Part shown: piece after piece, positions 51,095-63,195 of the stretch
How positions within the stretch are numbered: the stretch's first letter is position 1
Layout of the letters: each line of letters begins with the position of its first letter
Origin: Thalassia testudinum
Lineage: Eukaryota > Streptophyta > Magnoliopsida > Alismatales > Hydrocharitaceae
Assembly (NCBI GenBank): GCA_037157565.1
Contig: JAZHRO010000050.1
Span: forward strand, 40,096,501 to 40,160,500
Direction of reading: 5' to 3'
DNA length: 64,000 nucleotides
The notes under the pieces: model-generated
The model's database searches: none
The model's input: the letters and a program-made list of their open reading frames with translations, nothing else
What the model was told of the DNA's origin: nothing
Position numbers and translations under genes: made by a program

Positions 51095-51558
51095 CAACTC
51101 AGCTGGGCTAGCTAAAGCTCCCTGTGGACTAATGGGAGCTGAGATTAGCTAAACTCAGCTAAGCTGGGTTGGATCTGAGCTGACCTAAGCTATGGTAAGT
51201 TAAGATGAGCTCTCTTGAGCTACCATTCAGCTGAGATGAGCTAGATGGAGCATGGATGAGCTAACCCTAGTTCAGGTGAGCTAAATTCTAGCTATGGTGA
51301 GCTGGATCAAGCTGAGTTCCAGTTGGTGAGAGCTTCTCTTTCACGAGTTGCCTTCTTGAGTGCTAGGGTTCTAGGGATCTGGCAATCTATATATCCCTAA
51401 CACTAACAAAAACACATTAAAAAGACAACAAAAAGTGCAATGCATGCCTAGCCTAATTAATGCCTAAATGCAGCCAAAAAAACCCATTTCTGGAGCAAAA
51501 TCCTAAGAGATAGGTTTGTTTTATTATATGAGAATGATGATAAACTGGCGCTTATCAG
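51095..51558 (-). repeat. Old A-family LTR, terminal piece
   Basis: Continues the copy broken at 32643. It aligns with A1 LTR positions ~1915-2412 and ends GGCGCTTATCA. It then abuts gag-like DNA of another element with no polypurine tract, so this is a truncated LTR or a solo-LTR remnant. Confidence 0.82.
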
Positions 51559-52310
51559 AAGTTCATCCCATGTGTTGATCGTGTGTGGATACATTTGAAA
51601 CCAATAGGCGGCCTTGTCTACTAAGGAGATGGAGTTGATCTTTAAGAGCAGTCCATCATGATTGTGCATATCTACCACGAATGTGTGGGCCAGATGTTTC
51701 AGATTCTTGATGTGTTGGAAAGGATCCTCGGAGTTTAAGCCATGAAATTTCGAGGTCATGTGAAGCATACTAGGCTTGAGATCCACCTCGAGTCCTACTT
51801 GGATGTGATTTCAAGGTTCGATCTCCACTTCCAAGAGATTATAGTGATCTCGCATTTGAGGATGCAACAATGGGTTGATGTACTCATGGTGCTGATCTTA
51901 GAGGGCATAGAATTGTTGCTCAAAGTCAGGTTGATCTACTTGGTGATCCATGGCTGATAAGGGGGAAGTAGGTTCTGAATCAGAAGATATGTCGATGTGT
52001 TTGGGTTGCTGCACAAACACAGAGGTCGAGGCTTGGACTCGAAGAGAGTGGAAAACTAATGGAGGCTTTAAGGGTGGTCTTAAGGACCTCCTCCCAAACA
52101 TGCACCGATGGAGTAGAGAAGGAATAGAAGGTGCGATGGACCCAATTATGACACCCAAAGATTTTTGGATGACTATAGAGGTTCGAGGTGGATGATACCC
52201 ATTTATCAAAAGGATGTCCATCTGAGAGTTACTTGGACAGCCAGGAAGGGAGAGTCCTGCAAAGACCCCTACACGGTAGAGCACCCCCATGGGTTACAGG
52301 GTTTCCCCAC
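51559..52310 (-). pseudogene. Gag N-terminal remnant (element E)
   Basis: The minus strand encodes the first part of an Athila-type Gag. From 52290 downward lies a Pro/Ser-rich N-terminus (RSLRPPLKPPLVFHSLR, then SDSEPTSPLSAMDHQ). After a frame change comes VDLKPSMLHMTSKFHG, DPFQHIKNLKHLAHTF and LVDKAAYWFQMYPHTINTW, parallel to the A1 core. It is cut at 51559 by the A-family LTR, losing the rest of gag, protease and pol. Stops and at least one frameshift make it non-functional. It belongs with the primer site at 56989-57006 and the E LTR. Confidence 0.8.
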
Positions 52311-53400
52311 CTGACCTTCCTTTTCACTATTGATCCAGGTAGACCAGAATGGTGACTTGACCTCTTAAATCTCCAATTTTAAGTTAGGAGAAAGGGTGAT
52401 TATGATTTCACTTGAACTTTTATGATATCTTTGTGCAAGGTGACCTAATTTGAAGATTGGTTGACCCTCCTAGGTGGGTCAACTTTACTTGTTTGTCCTT
52501 TGAGATTATTATGTCCTGCTTTTAGGATTCAAGTGAGGTTTAGAGCCTGATTTTAGGGTTTGCTTGATTAGGTAGATTCAATCAAGTCTTAGGCACACAC
52601 TGTTTGGAGATGCTGATTCTTTTTTTAAGAAAGTGTGTCTCCGAAACCCTAGAGATGAACCTTAATTGGCTCTAATTGGTCCAATTAATTGATTCCAAAT
52701 GTGGTACCCAAGGCTCAAGCAAGAAGGTAATAGCCCTAGATACCTTAAACCCTAAGTAGGTGCAAGAAATAGTGTTAGGGGTTGTCTACACAAAGAGTCA
52801 AATCAAATCAAATCAGGCAACTTGCGATGATTAGTCTAAGAATGGAATGCAAGTTTGCCCTAATTGAATTTGTTTTCTTCCTTTAGCTTTTCAGAATTAG
52901 GGGCTTAGGAGAAAGTGGATCGAGTTCACCTGGCCCTGGAGTGTTTGATGCATGTCTGACGCTCCTTGATTAGATTCCCCCTGCACAGATGATGAGAGAC
53001 TCATCATGATCTCTAATTGCCCCTAATTAACTTATCTTCCTAGTTAATTAGCTAAGGTTATGAACATATAAGGGTTAATTATAGAATAAGGGATATCTGG
53101 TAAAGGACCTTAAAATAAGTTGAAAATGATATTTTATCATTCAATTAACATTATTAATAATCTAATTAATAATTGGACTCGAAATCTCATTAGTCATCCC
53201 CTTAATTAATAAGTTAAGTAACTTAAACATAATGTATACCTAAGTATATAATAACTTAAGTAACGTTACCTAATTTAATAAATTAACTTAGAAAGCTCAA
53301 AAATGTAAATTCAAGGTGAAAACAAAATATTTACCTTATTTACTAACATATATAGAAAGTTGAAAGAGATCTAAGTTAAAATAAACCTTCCAAACCTGAG
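52311..53400 (-). other. Probable E leader, no gene seen
   Basis: AT-rich non-coding DNA upstream of the E gag remnant. A TCAAA microsatellite lies at about 52797-52817. The boundary with unit G (53400 onward) is not sharp. Confidence 0.4.
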
Positions 53401-54164
53401 TTTACATTTTGGTCCTTAAAACACATTACAATTGGGTCCTTAATTTTCGCATAGGTCCTTAAGTTTCATTACATTTAGGTCCCTTTTCGTCTTCGTCTTC
53501 TTCTTCTTCAACTGGATGGATGGCTGATGACGGAGAGTGCCTCCACCATGCGATCACCGCCCTGCCGACATCAATCTTCCTTCTCCAAGCTCTTGGATCT
53601 TGGGCTCACCACTCCATCTTCATCCACTGATCTGGATTAATCAGAAATCCTAATTTTTGGTTGGAGTTAACCTCACCGTCATCGGAGACGTTGCCGGAGG
53701 TTAAGCTCTTCAAGCTTCTTCTTCGTCTAGTCCCCACCACTCTCTTCGTCGCCAACCATTATAAATACCCCCTTAACCCTCTGATTTCTGGCAAGTTGGC
53801 TCCCTTCCCTCTTCTAACACTGTAGCTAACTTTGATAGGCTATTCTCTCCGCAACTCCGGTGACCTTCCACACCACTCTCTAACTTCCTCCATTCATCCT
53901 ATTTAGCTGAGGACATCCGCTGAGGTCGGTCGCATCTCTGGACACAGGCACCAACAAAGGAATCCTCTGCTTCGTCCAAATCCTCCTGCTGGAGATCTTC
54001 CTCTTACACCCTCTGATTTCGTCGTCCGCTATGAACCTTCAGCGGAACCCTATTGACCCCTTCGTCCAGGTAATGGTAGACTCGGAGTAGAAGTAGGAGT
54101 AGGATAGCTTAATTAGTTAGATAGTTAGAGTTAATTGCAGAATTTCAGATGTCATCTTCTCCGA

Positions 54165-55377
54165 CTCCGGCGAGCTCCTTGAGCTCGCCAGAGCCTTAAT
54201 TTTGTCTTTTAAACTCATTGTCCACCTTCCTTTAACCCTCACAATCACTTCTAACTTACTTAAACACTAATTTGATCATTGAATCGCCTAATTCACCTTC
54301 ACCACCATTGACTACAATCGCTGTCCATGGTGATAGTAGCTGAGTTTAGAATCACCTTCACAGGGTCCTCCATCATCTATTCATCACCTAAGGATCCTAA
54401 TCCACACTTTAATATGTATAATTATCATCTATAATGTAAACGCCCAATTTTAATTAAGCTTTCGAGCTCACTGTCAATGGCGGCTCAGGAGCATTTAGAA
54501 CTTTAAATTATCTATATATTTATCATGCCAATTCTCTTTAGGCTTATCTCAACCACTTTTCTGAGAGGGAGAACAAGTCTCTTTCTTCAACCTACTAAAA
54601 ATCCATTCAAATTGAATTCACTGCAAATTCTTAATTCTAAAGATCAATTAAGGAATTAAATTTGCCCCTGAGGTTCCTTGCAACCTCAAGAACCTTTTTA
54701 GATTTAAAATTGCACATTTTACCATTCTGTGCACAAAATTCACCTTTTACTGGACTCACCGGAGCTCTGGTAAGTCATTTTCAATCTTCAGCCTATAGAA
54801 CAGAGTGAAGAACTCTAGAATGATGAAATGATGATCACTAATTAATTTGCAGTTGTTTATTTGAGGATTAAGGATCTGGAGCTCAGATTGAGGTTTCATC
54901 TTCTCCAACTCCAGTAGAGTTGGAGAAGCATGTCAGTTAGGTTTGAGAAGCATTTAGTGAACTTAAAAGCTTCAGTGCAATGCACTGAAGCTGTTCATGT
55001 CCTCGAAGTAGTGAAGTAAACTTCAAACTCTCCTGACGAACAAGCACCTTTTGAATCTCAGGCGGTGAGCCTAAAACCCTAATTTCTAGGGTTAGAAGAC
55101 CTATCTGAGGGTCTGAACAAATTCCTGAGATTGAAGAGATGCTATTTGAGGCTTTAATTTCTTGGGAGAAGGCCTTAATCAGAAAGTCAAAACTTGAGGC
55201 ATTATAGTCAAACATGAGTTTGATATTCTAATTCTGAGCATGAATTGAAGAATTGAGGAGTTAAAATTCATTCTGAGAATTTGTTGGATGGTTTTAGAGA
55301 GATTTTATTGAGCTCAGATGAGTTATTTTGTTGGAATTCACAGCCTGTCAGTTTGGGTTGTTTTCGAACCCAAACTG
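54165..55377. repeat. Cluster of perfect or near-perfect hairpins in unit G
   Basis: Four inverted repeats with 11-13 bp arms: 54165-54193 (CTCCGGCGAGCTC / GAGCTCGCCAGAG, one mismatch), 54900-54928 (CTTCTCCAACTC / GAGTTGGAGAAG), 54968-54992 (AGCTTCAGTGCA / TGCACTGAAGCT, 1-nt loop) and 55349-55377 (CAGTTTGGGTT / AACCCAAACTG). Shorter ones lie at 54669-54688 and 56141-56158. Arms are exact although the surroundings look decayed. Confidence 0.7.
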
Positions 55378-55871
55378 ATAGTAGTGGCATTTTGATGAAA
55401 TTTGAAGTGAAATCCTGCCTAGATTAATTTGTTGCAACCCTTAGAACTAGTTGAAATTGATTAGATATGTTCTTTTGTGCCTGTTCACCTATTTTAAGTT
55501 GTAAATCCAATCTTTGAAGCTTTCAAAGAAGCTTCAAGCTTCTCTGTTTTTCATGAAGGTCTTGAGAACTCAGAACCTATACCTGCAGCTACGGAAATAC
55601 CTGGAGATCTTATTCAGAGCCTTACTGAGAGAGATTAAGTCCATCTGTGGACTCCGTGAAGCATTAACTCACTTTCCAGGCAATAAAACCCGTAGGAACC
55701 CCCTTTATTTCACTCTTAAAATTGAAGAGGAAATCATCCTCTAAACTTAGAATTGACCCTACAACCTTGTAGATCTACCTTAGAGCTTTCCATCAAGCTT
55801 TAAATCGCTTGATTTGGAGCTCTGAGTAAGGAGATATGGTCAGTTGAAGTCGGGTCTGGAGGGGGGAACAT

Positions 55872-55915
55872 AGTCCCACATCGGGAAAAACACGAGCACG
55901 CGCCTTAGTATAAAA
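55872..55915 (+). promoter_or_regulatory. USE plus TATA at Pol III-type spacing (unit G)
   Basis: AGTCCCACATCG (55872-55883) is followed 25 nt later by TATAAAA (55909-55915). In plant snRNA genes this spacing, one helical turn shorter than the Pol II type, is characteristic of Pol III (U6/U3). No U6, U3 or other known snRNA sequence follows. Confidence 0.5.
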
Positions 55916-56500
55916 CATTTTTGTGTTATAGGCGATTCAGTCGTCAAGCGCTCGGTGCGATCTGAGCATCTGAGCATTTAGGTGTTCCCCCGAGTGGGCG
56001 TGTGCGAATTTGGCCCTTGGAGGGCAAGGCCTGGGAGGTGTGAACCGATTCTATTCGAGAGAGGGCCGATTTGGCTCAAATGAAATAAACAAAAATCGAA
56101 CCATAATAAAATTAGGTGAGGATCAAGTAGGGTTTGGTCCCACCCTGATCTCAGGGTGCTATGTATCCTCGAAAGGACCTTGCCACAAATAAAAATAATA
56201 TTTTGCTAAAGAGTAAAAATAAACCTGGTTCAGCTGAAGGATCAAAGGAAAAGCTAAGGAAAGATAGAGCCGAAGGTTAAGTGTTGAACTAAAGGCTAAG
56301 GTTAAAGAAAAGAAAGGAGAACAGGCATGCTAAGGAGCAAAAGGAGAAAAGGGAAGAGAAGAAGGCAAGAGTAGAATAAGAGAGGAAAGAAAAGAGCTCG
56401 AGAGATAAGAAAAGATAAAAGATAAGTAAAAGAAGTAAAAGAAAGAAGAAGAAAAGAGAGAGATAGAGGCTGAAGAAATAAAGAAATGAAATTGTATTTC

Positions 56501-56988
56501 TTGTATCATTTTAATTCTTTCTGTTCTTGAATGTTGTAATAAGGAATCCTTTAATAGAAAACAAACATGTTTACATGCTAATAAAGTAAATCATTTGAGT
56601 AAATATGTTCTCTTATGGGATTTTGCATATTATTTCATTTTAAATCATTTGAAGAAATTCATGCTTTTAAAATTAACTTAATATACCTCCTATAGTTAAA
56701 AAGAAAAATAAAGATAACTAGTGAATTTATAATGAATTATACCTCTCAGTGAACGACCTAGCCTCAACCAGTAAAAAAATTCTAAAATGTTAGGTTAATT
56801 CGACCCTATACTACACAACCGACACAATTTCGAGTTAACCTAAGTTACTTTTCTCTACTGTTAATTAAGTGAAATTAACTTAATTATTGAGTTGAGTAAA
56901 GGAATGCATCAACAGATCACAACAAAATAGATAGAGAAAATCAGTATCAAATTAGAAATCGCAATCAAGAGATCAAATTCTGCATTTC
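56501..56988 (-). other. E leader next to the primer site
   Basis: AT-rich non-coding DNA directly inside the E primer site. Nothing recognisable. Confidence 0.45.
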
Positions 56989-57006
56989 TCCTCAGCAATG
57001 GTGCCA
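56989..57006 (-). promoter_or_regulatory. E primer-binding site, decayed tRNA-Asp type
   Basis: The minus strand reads TGGCACCATTGCTGAGGA. All four differences from the tRNA-Asp complement are transitions (three G-to-A, one C-to-T), as expected from methylation-driven decay. It sits three bases from the LTR. Confidence 0.8.
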
Positions 57007-57580
57007 AAATGTTTATCACTCTAAATTGGTGTTTAAAACTGATGCGCTGTAGTACATCTGATAAGTCATGAAAAACAAATACAATTTATAGCTCGAAAAC
57101 AATCTGAGGTCGAATGCAAGGAGCAATAGCCAATTTAGTACTTAAGATTGCAATTCTAAGCACAATATGACAATGTAATAGAAACTTTAAGCACAAATGA
57201 TATAAATGAAAGAGTTAGAGTCAATGTAGCAAAATGATTAGGGCAAAATGGTGATTTAAATCACCAATTTACCCTATTAACAATATACTCAAATAATGCT
57301 ACAGTATCAACCACACAATCTCCACGTATGATGAGTGCATAGTGCACTCCTTTCAATTCTCAAACGGTGGTCAACCAAATCAGATGTCTTAACTGCCCCT
57401 TTGCTACAGTGCACAAACACTGTGCTTCTTTGTCCTCTTCCTCCTTTTCTACCTTGGCTTCCTTCTTTTTTCTACGTCATAGCCTTTCTTTTCCTCTTCC
57501 TTTCTTCTTCGCACACAAGAGAGGAAAGCCTCAAATTTGACTAACTGTTAGAATCTCTCTAAAGCAAAACCCCCCACAAC

Positions 57581-57584
<4 letters not shown>

Positions 57585-57611
<27 letters not shown>
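57585..57611. repeat. (CT)13 microsatellite
   Basis: An uninterrupted CT dinucleotide run in the pyrimidine-rich part of the E LTR. It is purine-rich in the element's RNA. Confidence 0.95.
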
Positions 57612-57616
<5 letters not shown>

Positions 57617-57810
57617 CCTCCTCTTCTCTTTCTCAGTGTCTTTGTAAACAGTACCGGGTAATCGGTTATTCGGGGATCCGCATACCCAGGACCAAGGTTG
57701 TAGGCACATGAGTCGCAGCCGAGGTGTGAGAGAGTAGGTGGGTCAATGTGAGCGGGTAATGGGGACCCAGCCCCCATGTCTTGGATGAGGGCTCAGTGAG
57801 AGCTTTGCAT

Positions 57811-57852
57811 ATTATATTGCTATGACTGTTTCTCTCTATCCGATGTGGGACT
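57811..57852 (-). promoter_or_regulatory. USE plus TATA-like box in the E LTR
   Basis: The minus strand reads AGTCCCACATCG (57852-57841), then 24 nt later TATAAT (57816-57811). It lies 889 bp downstream of the LTR TATA box, matching the B (893) and F (877) distances. Confidence 0.5.
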
Positions 57853-59674
57853 ATTAAGTCCCTTCTTCGTTCACACATGGCAGTAGCAACTGCTCTCATC
57901 AATTGGTCGTGAAGGAGCACTTGAAGCTCCTAATTGAGGGTCTGCGCTCGATCTTGGATCAGTTCTGTGCCACTTAGGAAGTTTACCTGGACGTTGTGAC
58001 GCAAGAACACCTTCGTTGAGCTCTTCAAAGGGGCTTTGCTAATGGTGGTCATACCTATGTACTTGAAACAAACAAAATGACCCCTCGACTCTGTCAGAAA
58101 TGCTCAGGAGGATTGCCAGACATCGGCGAATGTAACGGTGTTGGTGGCGTCACGTGTGAGTGGGTGTGGAGGTCTGATGACCTCGAGAAGATGGTGCGAA
58201 GGCATGTGTGTTGGGTGGAGTGCGTGAGAGGCCAATCCCCTCAATTATTTGAGGGGTTCTGGTTGTGAGGACACAGCGAAGGTGAGGAGCTTGGAAGTGG
58301 CATGGTTGGGCATTTGTGGAAACCACTAGGGCTCGCCGGAGGTTCACCAATGAGGTGGAAGATGATGAAGTGGACGGCACAGGAGCGACTGATATAGAGT
58401 AGTAGTACGGTGCTAATGAGTAGAGGATAGAGCATCGATTAGGCTAAGCTAAGGATGAATAGAGGTAGAGGTAGCACCAGGTCTGGTGTGGTCATCACCG
58501 GAGATGAAGATGCTTTGGTGAGTGTGAGACGGCGAGGAAGACTGAGGGAAAGGCATCAACTGGTACGATATGACGCGGAAGGAGAGGAAGGCGAATTCAA
58601 TGCTGGTATTGTGAGAAAACGACGAGGGTGGTAAGAGAAGGTCATCGGACATCGTGGAGCCTTTTGAGCAGAGAGGTGGGAGGAAGTAGAGGGATTCTAG
58701 GATGAAAATGAGCGTAGCAGGGTCGACGGGAATTTAGGACCTTTTATAGTGCTCAAGGCATCGGTTGGAGCTTGGAAACCAAGCTTCTTACCTTTGAAAG
58801 CTCGTCTGAGTGGGAAACCCACTTCTTTAATTGATTCCCATGACAATTTGGGCAAGAACTAGAACCTAAGATGCAGTTCAAATTGAAGATAATTTCATCA
58901 GGGATCCTAGTATCTATTTTGTGATAGATTGGTTGGGAATCGAGTGAAAAATCCAAGCTCGAATCTTGATGGTGAAACTCAAAGTTTCCTACAATGGAGT
59001 CAGGGACCTATATACAAAGACAACAATAAAGTTAGGGAGTTGATTGCAATTAATTCAAAAGTTAAGGGCATCTGTGTAAGAAAAAGAGTTAGATAGGACT
59101 GAAATGCAAACTAGGTCAAGATGATCTCTGATTGGGCCCAAATTTTGGTACAAGCTTAATTTTTACCTAAGAAATCTGATAGTGAAGTCAGATTTTGGTT
59201 TTGACCACCTTTTACTAGAGAAATTACGTAGAAGCTTAAACTAGGGCAACTATCTATCTAAGATTCTATTTTTGGTCAAAATAGGTTTTGATGGTCAATT
59301 CAAGATGTCAAACCCTATAGAATATTTTTATATGAATTTTAAAAGGTTTAGGTGAATTTTATTCTGACCAGAACATCAGTAAGTCAAGCAGGTTTGAAAT
59401 TAGAATTTCAAGTGCTGTTTGGACTCTCAAAGTGCGTGACAACCCATTTTGTTCTATATGAACCCACTTGTTGGACTTTAAAGCATATTTGACCTTTAAT
59501 AAACCCATAAGAAAACCAATGGTTATTCGAAATTTGTAGAAATAACCATGTATTCTTTTTTTTTTCAAAACAGTGTATTGTGCCCGTAGAACCTTCTGAT
59601 GGATATGTAGTAGCTTTTATTGACTTAATCTGGTCAAACTAAGCTAGTTTTGGCTCGTAATGGTGTTCCCATCA

Positions 59675-59849
59675 GCTTCTCTATTTGAAGATTTACCTAA
59701 AGGCAAAAGAAAGAGAATCGTCTTCTAGTTGGGTTGTGGAGAGCTGGCCAATGGGATATTACCCACAATAACTTACTAGTTATACTACCCTAGGAAGTTT
59801 ATTAGCTATCCAATTTTTGTTAAAATCATCGAAAAATGTGTTGTGAAAA
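59675..59849. other. Short spacer between E and F LTRs
   Basis: About 175 bp with no similarity to other parts of the window that I can see. It may be the target DNA in which E and F lie. Confidence 0.4.
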
Positions 59850-62503
59850 TTGAGGAGATTTAAGGATATGGTCATCGTAGTACACTCCTAAATCTTACAA
59901 CAAACACTTAAATTTATAAACTCAAAATCTACATTAAGTCTAAGGTCACTTGCAGAGAGTAAATGTGGAATTCAAGCATCAATCTTCATTCAGAATAAAT
60001 GAGAATAGTAAATCAAGCACAATAACAAATATGCAATGAATAAAACTTGTCAAATTGATAATCAAATGTAAATCAAAAGATCATGAGCTAAAAATAATAG
60101 AAGAAACATAAAATGTGGTGATTTAGATCACCATTTAGATCCCTCTAATTAATCATATCTCATGTATTTAATTCAACTTAGGTACTTAAATATTCCAACA
60201 GTACCAGCAGAATCAACCTCAAGCCTCAGACGATAGAACAAGGCATCGGACGCCTTAACAAAAGAGGCACAGCACCAATAAAGCACAAGACTCTCATAAG
60301 AGCCTTCTCTTCTTCTTCAAGCCTTCTAAAGACCAAGGCCATTGTCAACACAACCTTCACAAGCATAGCATCATCTTGTTCAAAGGCTAAATGTAAAGCC
60401 TCTTCTTCACCACGTGCCAAAGGCTAAGGGTTGCACAGCAAAACCCTCCCCTCTCTCATGAATCCTCTTCCTTCTCTCTCAGACCAAGGCTAATTAGGTT
60501 TATAGGTGGGTTATTGGGTCTTGAACAGTGGCCAAACCTGCAGGCGTGATTACGGGCGAGGCATGCATGGCATGTGAGCGGGGATTCGATCCTCGGTGAC
60601 TTGGGTGAAAGGTCTATAGCATGAATTCCATTTATGCATTGCTGTGAATTTCTCCCACATGATGTAGGACTCTTTTCTAGGGTATTTTCATGCATGTGCA
60701 GCTACTGGAGTCTCGATTGATTTCTACTATTGTTGTTACTGCAATGCCCAGTTCAAGGCATGGGAAGCTTTAAGAACTGCAGCCACTTGATTACATGCTA
60801 CAATTGGTCAGATGGCTATTAGAGATGAGAGAACATGGTTGAGGAAGACGAAGGTGATGGAGGCATCCATCGGAGTACCTGAAACTCAAACCACGGCCTT
60901 ACGGCAACGTCAAAGTAGCTTAGAAGCTTTGCCATGTGAAGGCTAGTGTGGTGGTGGTGATTTTAGGATGTGTGGGGGCGTGTGGTGGTCATGCAAAGTC
61001 AAGGAAGGTGCACGGTGGAGGGTGAGCTCGGAAGAGCTTTGGAGTGGGAATCCACGCAATTTCATGAGGGGTTTTGGTCATGGAGGCGTTTCAGCGGTTG
61101 TGGAGGTGACATGGTGGCGATTGGTGGTCTGTGGAGTGTGGGAGGCTTCGCCGGAGTGGAGGAAGATAAGGGCATTGAGGGTGTGTCGGTGGTTGTAACA
61201 AGAGAGGGATAAGTTGTACCTAATATAGAGGGGGAGAGAAACAAGATGAGCTAACTAATGGATGAAGGGGAAGGTGGTCCACATCCGCTTTGATTGGCCG
61301 ATGTTGGAGGGGACGTACTCTCTAGTGGAAGAAGTTACGATGACGAAGGGTCTCAGACACTCTCGCTAGTATTGCGAGGAGCGGAGGAAGTAGAGGAGGA
61401 TGGAGGTGCCTCCAATTTGACCGTTGGAGGCCATGAGGAGAGGGATCGAGGAGGTTGCTGAAGTTAGTGGAGCTCGATGCCAGAGAGAAGGGAAGAAGAT
61501 TTCTGACCTAGAAATGACTAGTTTGGACCGGGGGAGTGCAAGGACCTTATATAGATGAAGGATAGGGTCTAAATTAGCAAGAATTAGCATGATTAACTCA
61601 AGATTTTGGGAGCTCTTCTTTTATAAAATTTTTAGCTCGCCTGAGCTCTTATCGTCGAAGAAGGATATGAGATGCTCTTTAACAAGAAGAGGATCCTCTG
61701 GTGATCAATCCCTCCAAATTTGGTGGGATTTGGTTGAGAAATCAGGGAGGAATCATTCATTAATTTTGCACGGCCAGGGGTTGATTCTTTTCAAACCTTC
61801 AATGGTGGTAGGGGGCTCTTTGTGGGAAAGATGAGAAAATTTGGGACCCAATCGCAAGAAAATTGAAAGTTAGGGGTCTGATTGAGAGAAATAAAGATTT
61901 AAGGGACTGAAATGAGACCTAGGTCAAGATGAACTTTGATTGGGTCCAAATTTTGGTACAAACCTAATTTAGACCCAAGAAAGTTGATGGTGAAGTTGGA
62001 TTTCAATTTTGACTACGTTTGATTGGGTAATTTGAACAGAAGCCCAAATTAGGGAAAAATCCCATCTTAGATTCTATTTAAGGTTAAAGTGGGTTCAGAT
62101 GGTCAAATCAAGGCTACTAAACCTCTTAGAATATTCTTCTATGAATTTTAGGTTATCTAGATTAATTTTATTTTGACAAAAACCTCTTCAATTTACGAGG
62201 GTTTCAAATTAGGGTTTTAGTATGCTGTTTTGGTTCTCGGAATGTGTAAAACCCTATTTCTATCTGTGTGGACCCACTCTATGGAGTTTAATGATCAATT
62301 GACCTTCAATTATCCCCTAACAAACCCTGTGGTTATTTTACATTTATGATGTGATGTTAAAACTGAAGATTTAGACATTTTTAATGTTTTCTTCTCAAAA
62401 TGGATTTGCATGGAATTACGATCCTCAGGCGATCATGTAGGAGCATTTATCTCTTGATTCTGATTAATTAAAGCTAGTTATGGCTAATGATAGTGTTACC
62501 ATA
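59850..62503 (-). repeat. F LTR (3' LTR, minus strand)
   Basis: Related to B and E. The left edge is estimated from the block CTTAAATTTATAAACTCAAAA. It contains a decayed USE (GTCCTACATC on minus, 60670-60661), a TATA box (TATATAA on minus, 61547-61553), and the end GCTAGTTATGGCTAATG near 62503. A tRNA B-box-like GGATCGAATCC on the minus strand lies near 60585-60595. The orphan-ORF interior follows, so this is the 3' LTR. Confidence 0.65.
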
Positions 62504-63195
62504 AAAATTAGTCCCTGTAAATATTATATAGATGCTTATATTATAAGTCCCTCATACTAGATAGAAGGTTGATAAGTTGTGTACTTATCACCCCAACTTA
62601 TTTAACCAATTAGAAATGAATTTACCAATGGCAAGCACTCAAGTAGCAAGTCCACATTTTAGTGGACACTTGAGCTGGTTGAGCCCGAAGACTTGAAGAG
62701 TCTAAGTGTTCAGATCCTATTGTATTATTTCCTAAAGTTGAAAAACTCTTAATGCCTAAGTTTTTTTTTCCTAATTCAATTTTTTTTGTAAATAAAGAGA
62801 AAATAAAAATAATTTACAGAGCTAGCAAAATAATTTAGAGATGAATATATCCACCCCCATTCCTATCTAATGTAATGTCATTGTATTAAAAAGACATGAA
62901 ATAAATTAGAGTAGAGAAGAATTTCGTGATTACCCAATTACCTTTGAGATGAAAATACACTATATACATGCTGAGTTTAGTACCTTCAGCTAGGCACTCT
63001 ATACAAACAAGAAGAAATTAAGAATTCACAGGTGAATGATAAGATTAGAATAAAAAGATTCATCATGAAAATCGTAAGACGAAGATGTCCACAGATGTAG
63101 ATGAGATTGTAATGCAAACCCATGCCCTAGGGTTGAGTGGTTCTAAGGTTCTAGATGAAAATTACCCAGAACCAGAGATCATTATGCAAGCGGGG
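62504..63195 (-). other. F 3' non-coding region
   Basis: Aligns in reverse with D 47891-48650, including the GTCCAC / GTGGAC hairpin (62650-62667), the GATAAGT...ACTTATCA block and a decayed module I (62851-62883: GAATGGGGGTGG after a shortened hairpin). The region normally holding module II and the terminal polypurine tract is deleted or scrambled next to the LTR. Confidence 0.6.

Larger units (their letters stand above)
53400..56500 (+). repeat. Unit G: plus-oriented LTR-like sequence
   Basis: This separates the E gag remnant from the E primer site, so it is probably an insertion, on the opposite strand to E. On the plus strand it shows the order seen in B/E/F LTRs: repeated 'GGTCC(T/C)T' phrases (53400-53490), a pyrimidine-rich start, a TATA box (TATAAATA, 53760-53767), a USE box (55872-55883) with TTTTTGTGTTATAGG, and a purine-rich end (56210-56500). 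I could not find TG...CA ends or a target duplication, and there is no coding sequence. Confidence 0.35.
57010..59674 (-). repeat. E LTR (5' LTR, minus strand)
   Basis: Bounded by TG next to the primer site and CCCATCA at 59674. It has the same block order as B and F: CTCGAAAAC start, pyrimidine-rich stretch with (CT)n, USE box (57841-57852, minus), GC-richer middle, TATA box (TATAAAAG on minus, 58741-58748), and GCTAGTTTTGGCTCG near the end. Frames inside are broken or compositional. Confidence 0.78.

Noticed and set aside
10773..51558. A single old A-family LTR interrupted by everything from 12312 to 32160
   Set aside because: The pieces at 10773-12311 and 32161-32643 overlap by about 380 bp of LTR sequence, so they are separate copies.
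55872..55990. A U6 or U3 snRNA gene after the USE and TATA boxes
   Set aside because: The sequence expected after the start site matches no snRNA I know, and the same USE recurs inside LTRs.
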